8,964 bases of DNA from Solirubrobacterales bacterium (GTDB lineage Bacteria > Actinomycetota > Thermoleophilia > Solirubrobacterales > Solirubrobacteraceae). A model generated the notes under the pieces. That model did not search any database and was not told where the DNA came from. It saw only the letters and a list, made by a program, of their open reading frames with translations. A program made the translations under genes and the position numbers. The DNA lies in contig JACDAP010000501.1 in NCBI GenBank assembly GCA_013695395.1, forward strand, positions 1 through 8,964, in the 5' to 3' direction. Shown here piece after piece: positions 5,905 to 8,964 of this stretch (its first letter is position 1; every line of letters starts with the position of its first letter).

Positions 5905-6612
5905 TCAGCCGCGCACGAGCACGACCGGTCGCGCCTCGGCCGGCGTCGCGGCCCAGGCGGCGTCCAGCGCCTCCCGGCTCTCGACCTGCCCGGGGAGCGT
6001 CCTGGCCATCAGGTGGGTCTCGACGCGTTCGCCGGTGAACGGCCAGGGCGCCACTTCGACACGGTCGTCGCTGACCGGCCGGAGCGTGAGCACCCCCGCG
6101 GCGACCGGCTCGCGGACGCCGAGGGAGAGGCGCAGTGCGATCGTGTCGAGGAGCGCGAACAGCGCAGTCCCGCGAGCGAGCGCGGTGTCGTCGAAGCGGG
6201 GCCCGTGCTCCTCCCGCAGCTCCTCGACGAGCGTGGCGGCCCGGTCGGCGAGCTGAGCGGTCATCGCTTTCAGCCCCGCCTCGTCGAAGTGCGCGTGGAG
6301 CCGCACGGCGTGGCGGAGGATCCACAGTTCGGCCTCGGCCCCGAGCGGGCCGGCGAGCTCGCTCGCCCGCTCCCAGACCGTGCGGCGCTCCGTGTGCGAG
6401 AGCTCGAGAAAGCTCTCCGGGAGCCCGGTCGCCGGGCTCCACGGCGGCATCGCGTCGCGGACGAGCCAGACGTCGTCGTGGTGGGCGACCGCGGTGCGGA
6501 AGGCCGGCGTGAGCGCGTCATCCCACGCCTCGGCCAGGCGGCCGGCGAGCGCAGCGTGATCGGGCTGGGCGACGGCGAGCGCGCCGCCGCCGGGAAGTCC
6601 CTGGAGGATCAA
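5905..6612 (-). CDS. DUF3891 family protein
   Basis: A 235-residue soluble protein matching the DUF3891 pattern: it opens MILQ, has QPDHAALAGRLAEAW (16-30), then a conserved HHDDVW (44-49), and later LLDTIALRLSLG (154-165). The spaced H19, H45-D46 and D156 look like the metal ligands of an HD-type helical phosphohydrolase fold, so a phosphohydrolase-like activity is possible; that is inference from residue spacing only. No membrane segment or signal peptide is present. The start is TTG 6612: the family begins MIL, and the TTG overlaps the cysO stop as TTGA (4 nt), the usual sign of translational coupling. It is therefore the third gene of the SAM-riboswitch operon, although nothing in the family is known to me to link it to sulfur metabolism. 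Confidence 0.8.
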   Translation of the reverse strand: MILQGLPGGGALAVAQPDHAALAGRLAEAWDDALTPAFRTAVAHHDDVWLVRDAMPPWSPATGLPESFLELSHTERRTVWERASELAGPLGAEAELWILRHAVRLHAHFDEAGLKAMTAQLADRAATLVEELREEHGPRFDDTALARGTALFALLDTIALRLSLGVREPVAAGVLTLRPVSDDRVEVAPWPFTGERVETHLMARTLPGQVESREALDAAWAATPAEARPVVLVRG

Positions 6613-6884
6613 CCCCCGGCGACCGCCGGCAGGATCTGTAGCTGCGCCCCGTCCTTCACGGGCGTGGCGAGGCCTTCGCCGAAGCGGATGTCGTCACCGT
6701 CGAGGTAGACGTTCACGAACCGGCGCAGGGTGCCGTCCTCGTCGGCGATCCGCTCCTTGAGGTCCGGGTGGACGGCGTAGAGCGCGTCGAGCGCATCGCC
6801 GACGGTCGAGCCCTCGACCGAGACCTCGCCGTCACCGCCCGCCGCGGCGCGCAGCTGGGTGGGGAGCTTCACCTTGACCGCCAT
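6609..6884 (-). CDS. cysO: CysO-like sulfur carrier protein (ThiS/MoaD ubiquitin-like fold)
   Basis: A 91-residue beta-grasp protein ending in Gly-Gly. The C-terminal half (LRRFVNVYLDGDDIRFGEGL, then ATPVKDGAQLQILPAVAGG) closely follows the Mycobacterium tuberculosis CysO tail as I remember it, including the FVN.Y...DVRF..GLAT pattern and the ILPAVAGG end. ThiS/MoaD-type proteins are adenylated at the terminal glycine by an E1-like enzyme and converted to a thiocarboxylate, which donates sulfur. In mycobacteria CysO serves the cysteine synthase CysM and is then released by the JAMM protease Mec. Neither cysM, mec nor the activating enzyme lies in this window. A clear GGAGG (6892-6896) sits 7 nt before ATG 6884, and the start overlaps the upstream stop as TGATG, so translation is coupled to the threonine synthase-like gene. 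A molybdopterin (MoaD) role is the alternative, but it fits the tail less well. Confidence 0.88.
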   Translation of the reverse strand: MAVKVKLPTQLRAAAGGDGEVSVEGSTVGDALDALYAVHPDLKERIADEDGTLRRFVNVYLDGDDIRFGEGLATPVKDGAQLQILPAVAGG

Positions 6885-8143
6885 CAGATCGCCTCCGACA
6901 TCGCTGAGAACTCGGCTTCGAACGCGTCGAAGGTCGGTTCGATCGTGTGCACGGTGAACGAGTCGCGGACCGCGTCGAGCGTCTTCAGCCCGTCCCCGGT
7001 GATGACGAGCACGACCCGCTCCTCGTGGTCGATCGCCCCCTGCTCGGCGAGCTTGGCCAGCACGGCCGTCGTGACCCCGCCGGCGGTCTCGGTGAAGACC
7101 CCCGTCGTCTCGGCCAGCAGGCGGATGCCCGCGCGGATCTCGTCGTCGGTGACCTGCTCGATCGAGCCGCCCGTCCGCCGGGCGACGTCGAGCGCGTACG
7201 GCCCGTCGGCCGGGTTCCCGATGGCCAGCGACTTCGCGATCGTGTCCGGCTTGACCGGTTGGCAGACGTCGCGGCCCTGCTCCCACGCGTGGGCGACCGG
7301 GTTGCAGCCCACCGCCTGTGCGCCGTTGAAGGTCGGATGGTCCCCCGTGATCAGCCCGAGCTCGAGCCACTCGGCGAACGCCTTGTCGAGCTTCGTGAAC
7401 TGCGAGCCGGAGGCGATCGGGCCGACGACGCGGTCCGGGGTCTCCCAGCCCAGCTGCTCGGCGATCTCGTAGGCGATCGTCTTCGAGCCCTCCGCGTAGT
7501 ACGGGCGCATGTTCACGTTCACGAACGCCCATCCCTCGCGCTCGCCGGAGAGCTCGACGCAGAGCCGGTTGACGTCGTCGTAGTTGCCGTTGATGGCCAC
7601 CACGTTCGTGCCGTACACCCCGGTCGCGAGGATCTTCTGCTCCTCGAGGTTCGCGGGGATGAAGACGTAGCTCGGCATCCCGAGCGCGGCGGCCTGGGCG
7701 GCCACCGCGTTGGCCAGGTTGCCGGTGGAGGCGCAGGCCAGGGTGGTGAACCCGAGCTCCTGGGCGCGCGCGGTCGCGACGCTCACGACGCGGTCCTTGA
7801 ACGAGTGGGTCGGGTTCGCGGCGTCGTTTTTGACCCAGACCTCGCCCAAGCCCAGTCGCTCGGCGAGACGGTCGGCCTTGATCAGCGGCGTGCAGCCCGC
7901 GGGAAGCCCGGCGGTCGACGCGCGCGTCGATCCGGGGCGGCCACCCTCGAGCGGCAGCCACTCGGAGTAGCGCCAGATGTTCTGCGGGCCGCCCTGGATC
8001 TTGCGGCGCAGCTCAGCGACGTCGCTCGCGTCGGGCGCGGCGTAGGCGACCTCGAGCGGGCCGAAGCAGAGCTCGCAGACGTAGCGCGCCTCCAGCCCGT
8101 ACTCCCTCTTGCACTCCCGGCACTTCAATGCGGTTGCGGCCAT
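6884..8143 (-). CDS. thrC: Threonine synthase-like PLP enzyme with N-terminal zinc ribbon
   Basis: A 419-residue fold-type-II PLP enzyme. The N-terminal zinc ribbon has C8, C11, C23 and C26. The PLP lysine is K116 in NPTHSFKDR, the phosphate-binding loop is ASTGN (138-142), and SGSQFTKL (245-252) and ITGDGLK (381-387) are further family motifs. Threonine synthase converts O-phosphohomoserine and water to threonine and phosphate. Two points question a plain threonine synthase: the active-site segment reads NPTHSFKDRVV where classical enzymes have NPTGSFKDRG, and the gene is under a SAM-I riboswitch and coupled to a CysO sulfur carrier. It may be a true threonine synthase under methionine control or an enzyme that replaces phosphate with sulfur. 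ATG 8143 is the only start that gives the zinc ribbon without the riboswitch; GGAGG at 8157-8161 is 13 nt upstream, inside the terminator hairpin. Confidence 0.88.
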   Translation of the reverse strand: MAATALKCRECKREYGLEARYVCELCFGPLEVAYAAPDASDVAELRRKIQGGPQNIWRYSEWLPLEGGRPGSTRASTAGLPAGCTPLIKADRLAERLGLGEVWVKNDAANPTHSFKDRVVSVATARAQELGFTTLACASTGNLANAVAAQAAALGMPSYVFIPANLEEQKILATGVYGTNVVAINGNYDDVNRLCVELSGEREGWAFVNVNMRPYYAEGSKTIAYEIAEQLGWETPDRVVGPIASGSQFTKLDKAFAEWLELGLITGDHPTFNGAQAVGCNPVAHAWEQGRDVCQPVKPDTIAKSLAIGNPADGPYALDVARRTGGSIEQVTDDEIRAGIRLLAETTGVFTETAGGVTTAVLAKLAEQGAIDHEERVVLVITGDGLKTLDAVRDSFTVHTIEPTFDAFEAEFSAMSEAI

Positions 8144-8151
8144 ACGAAACG

Positions 8152-8179
8152 AAAAACCTCCGGTCGGGTGGCGGAGGTT
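8152..8179 (-). terminator. Riboswitch expression platform: intrinsic terminator
   Basis: On the minus strand AACCTCCG (8179-8172) pairs perfectly with CGGAGGTT (8162-8155) across a 9-nt loop, followed directly by a run of five T. It lies 26 nt after the SAM-I aptamer and 8 nt before the start codon. The 3' arm carries the GGAGG that is also the only visible ribosome binding site, so folding could both end transcription and hide translation initiation. A competing stem is possible between CGGAGTT just after P1 and AACCTCCG with one bulged C, a plausible antiterminator. Confidence 0.88.
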
Positions 8180-8205
8180 CTGTGCTTGAGGCGCGGAACT
8201 CCGGC

Positions 8206-8307
8206 CACATCTGTCAGGAATTGGCACCTTTCTCGCGGCTCGTGCAGACGCCTTGCGATTGGTTGCCGGGGTTTCAACGGGCCAGTCCCTCCACCCCTCT
8301 GGATGTG
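8206..8307 (-). ncRNA. SAM-I riboswitch (S-box) aptamer
   Basis: The minus strand carries the S-box core in order: AGAGGGGTGGAGGGACTGGC (8300-8281), CCGTTGAAACCCCGGCAACC (8280-8261) and AAAGGTGCCAATTCCTGACA (8231-8212). Helix P1 is a perfect 6-bp pair, CACATC (8307-8302) with GATGTG (8211-8206). These blocks are nearly invariant in SAM-I aptamers, which bind S-adenosylmethionine and shut off downstream genes, usually for methionine or cysteine synthesis and transport. A terminator follows at 8152-8179, so this is a transcriptional OFF switch for the thrC-like/cysO/DUF3891 operon. No protein frame explains this conservation. Confidence 0.97.
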
Positions 8308-8326
8308 TCCAGCTATGTGACGCGTG

Positions 8327-8332
8327 AGTGTA
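8327..8332 (-). promoter_or_regulatory. -10 box TACACT for the riboswitch operon
   Basis: On the minus strand TACACT fits TAnnnT. Seven nt downstream puts the transcript start near 8319-8320, about 12 nt before riboswitch helix P1, a sensible leader start. The -35 region is not convincing. It diverges from the corA -10 box about 30 bp away. Confidence 0.5.
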
Positions 8333-8361
8333 GCGAGTCGAGCGGCAGCTGCGAGCGCCGG

Positions 8362-8367
8362 TAGACT
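8362..8367 (+). promoter_or_regulatory. -10 box TAGACT for the CorA gene
   Basis: TAGACT fits TAnnnT and predicts a transcript start near 8375, leaving a 5' leader of about 42 nt before GTG 8417. It is back to back with the riboswitch operon promoter. Confidence 0.45.
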
Positions 8368-8416
8368 CGGGCGCAGAGGACCATGCCAGCGACCGCCGAC
8401 GAGCCCCGAAGTCCCC

Positions 8417-8964
8417 GTGCCGAACCTTCCCAAGCCACCCCGCCTGCGGCGGCCCCGAGGTTCCAGCACCGGCAGCGGCGTCGCGGAGCCTGAGCCCCGC
8501 GCCTACGAGGGCGTCGAATTCGATGGGCTGCGCTGGATCAACATCGAGCGGCCGCGCTCGGCCGACCGTTCGTGGATGGAGGAGCATTTCGACTTCCACC
8601 CGCTCGACTACGAGGACGTCTTCTCGCGCAACCAGCGCCCGAAGGTCGACGAGTACCCGGGCTACCTCTTCGTCGTCCTGCACTTCCCGGCCTACGACAA
8701 GAAGATCGGGCGCCTCAACCAGGCCGAGGTCGAGATCTTCATCGGGCCGGACTACGTCATCACGCTGCCCAACGAGCCGATCCAGCCGCTCGAGTACCTC
8801 TACGAGCGCTGCCGCACCCGGGAGGAGGAGCGCGAGCAGCTCTTCGCCAAGGGGCCGGGCTACCTGCTCTACAAGTTCGTCGACGACTCGTTCGACTACT
8901 GCTTCCCGTTGTTGCGCAAGATGGGCAACAAGCTCGACCGCATCGAGGAGGAGATCTTCGAGGG
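8417..8964 (+). CDS. corA: CorA-family divalent cation transporter, N-terminal part (truncated by window end)
   Basis: 182 codons are visible and the frame is open at the window end. Residues 1-28 are Pro/Arg-rich. From residue 30 the cytoplasmic CorA domain follows: FDGLRWINIERP (35-46), HPLDYEDVFSRNQRPKVDEY (61-80), YLFVVLHFPAY (83-93) and VEIFIGPDYVITLPNEP (105-121), then the start of the long stalk helix near KMGNKLDRIEEEIFE. CorA proteins are pentameric Mg2+/Co2+ channels or Zn2+ exporters. The two C-terminal membrane helices and the GMN selectivity motif would lie beyond the window, so transport type cannot be judged. The start is uncertain: no ATG exists in this frame before residue 54, and GTG 8417 (reading MPNLPKPPRLRRPR) is the best candidate, without a strong ribosome binding site. 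Confidence 0.9.
   Translation, partial: MPNLPKPPRLRRPRGSSTGSGVAEPEPRAYEGVEFDGLRWINIERPRSADRSWMEEHFDFHPLDYEDVFSRNQRPKVDEYPGYLFVVLHFPAYDKKIGRLNQAEVEIFIGPDYVITLPNEPIQPLEYLYERCRTREEEREQLFAKGPGYLLYKFVDDSFDYCFPLLRKMGNKLDRIEEEIFE

Noticed and set aside
5065..6708. Open frame of 547 codons on the plus strand
   Set aside because: It runs across the acetyltransferase, DUF3891 and cysO genes in antisense; its composition is that of GC-rich shadow frames.
6947..8320. Open frame of 457 codons on the plus strand
   Set aside because: It is antisense to the threonine synthase-like gene and continues through the riboswitch, so it cannot be a conserved protein.
8144..8683. N-terminal extension of the threonine synthase-like frame to 8683
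   Set aside because: The frame stays open through the SAM-I riboswitch and into the divergent corA gene, but the family homology begins at residue 1 from ATG 8143.
1..8964. tRNA, rRNA, CRISPR array or insertion sequence
   Set aside because: No cloverleaf, rRNA core sequence, regularly spaced repeat array, transposase or terminal inverted repeats were seen on either strand.

Overview
The window is high-GC bacterial DNA. Most genes have strongly G/C-biased third codon positions, and the gene content is actinobacterial: a mycobacterial-type CysO sulfur carrier, an actinobacterial-type LexA box, and start codons lying 6-7 nt after TAnnnT boxes, the geometry of leaderless transcripts. A Thermoleophilia/Solirubrobacterales-like actinobacterium is my best guess, but no marker gene here proves it.

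Layout. 1-491 (-): 5' part of a gene with a homing-endonuclease-associated-repeat-like segment and lower GC3 than its neighbours. 492-882: non-coding, with an inverted repeat and a short direct repeat. 883-1782 (+): alpha/beta hydrolase. 1769-1975 (-): small S4 RNA-binding protein, overlapping the hydrolase tail to tail. 2022-2035: perfect LexA/SOS box beside the start of a small helical protein of unknown function (2037-2354, +). 2376-2705 (+): ABM-fold monooxygenase. 2787-5123 (-): LigD, the end-joining ligase/polymerase, preceded with a 29-nt overlap by a left-handed beta-helix acetyltransferase (5095-5847, -). 5905-8143 (-): a tightly overlapping operon, threonine synthase-like PLP enzyme, then CysO, then a DUF3891 protein. 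Its leader (8152-8307) is a SAM-I riboswitch followed by an intrinsic terminator. 8417-8964 (+): divergent, partial CorA-type transporter.

The most interesting unit is the riboswitch operon. A SAM-I aptamer normally controls methionine, cysteine or SAM synthesis. Here it controls a fold-type-II PLP enzyme annotated by homology as threonine synthase (O-phosphohomoserine substrate), translationally coupled to a CysO-like protein that can carry sulfur as a C-terminal thiocarboxylate. In mycobacteria CysO supplies sulfur to CysM, which acts on O-phosphoserine. The parallel suggests a testable route in which CysO-thiocarboxylate and O-phosphohomoserine give homocysteine. The more conservative reading is an ordinary threonine synthase placed under methionine control because both pathways share O-phosphohomoserine.

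Other regulatory signals are the SOS box at the small unknown gene and the repeated leaderless-promoter geometry, which also settles several start codons.
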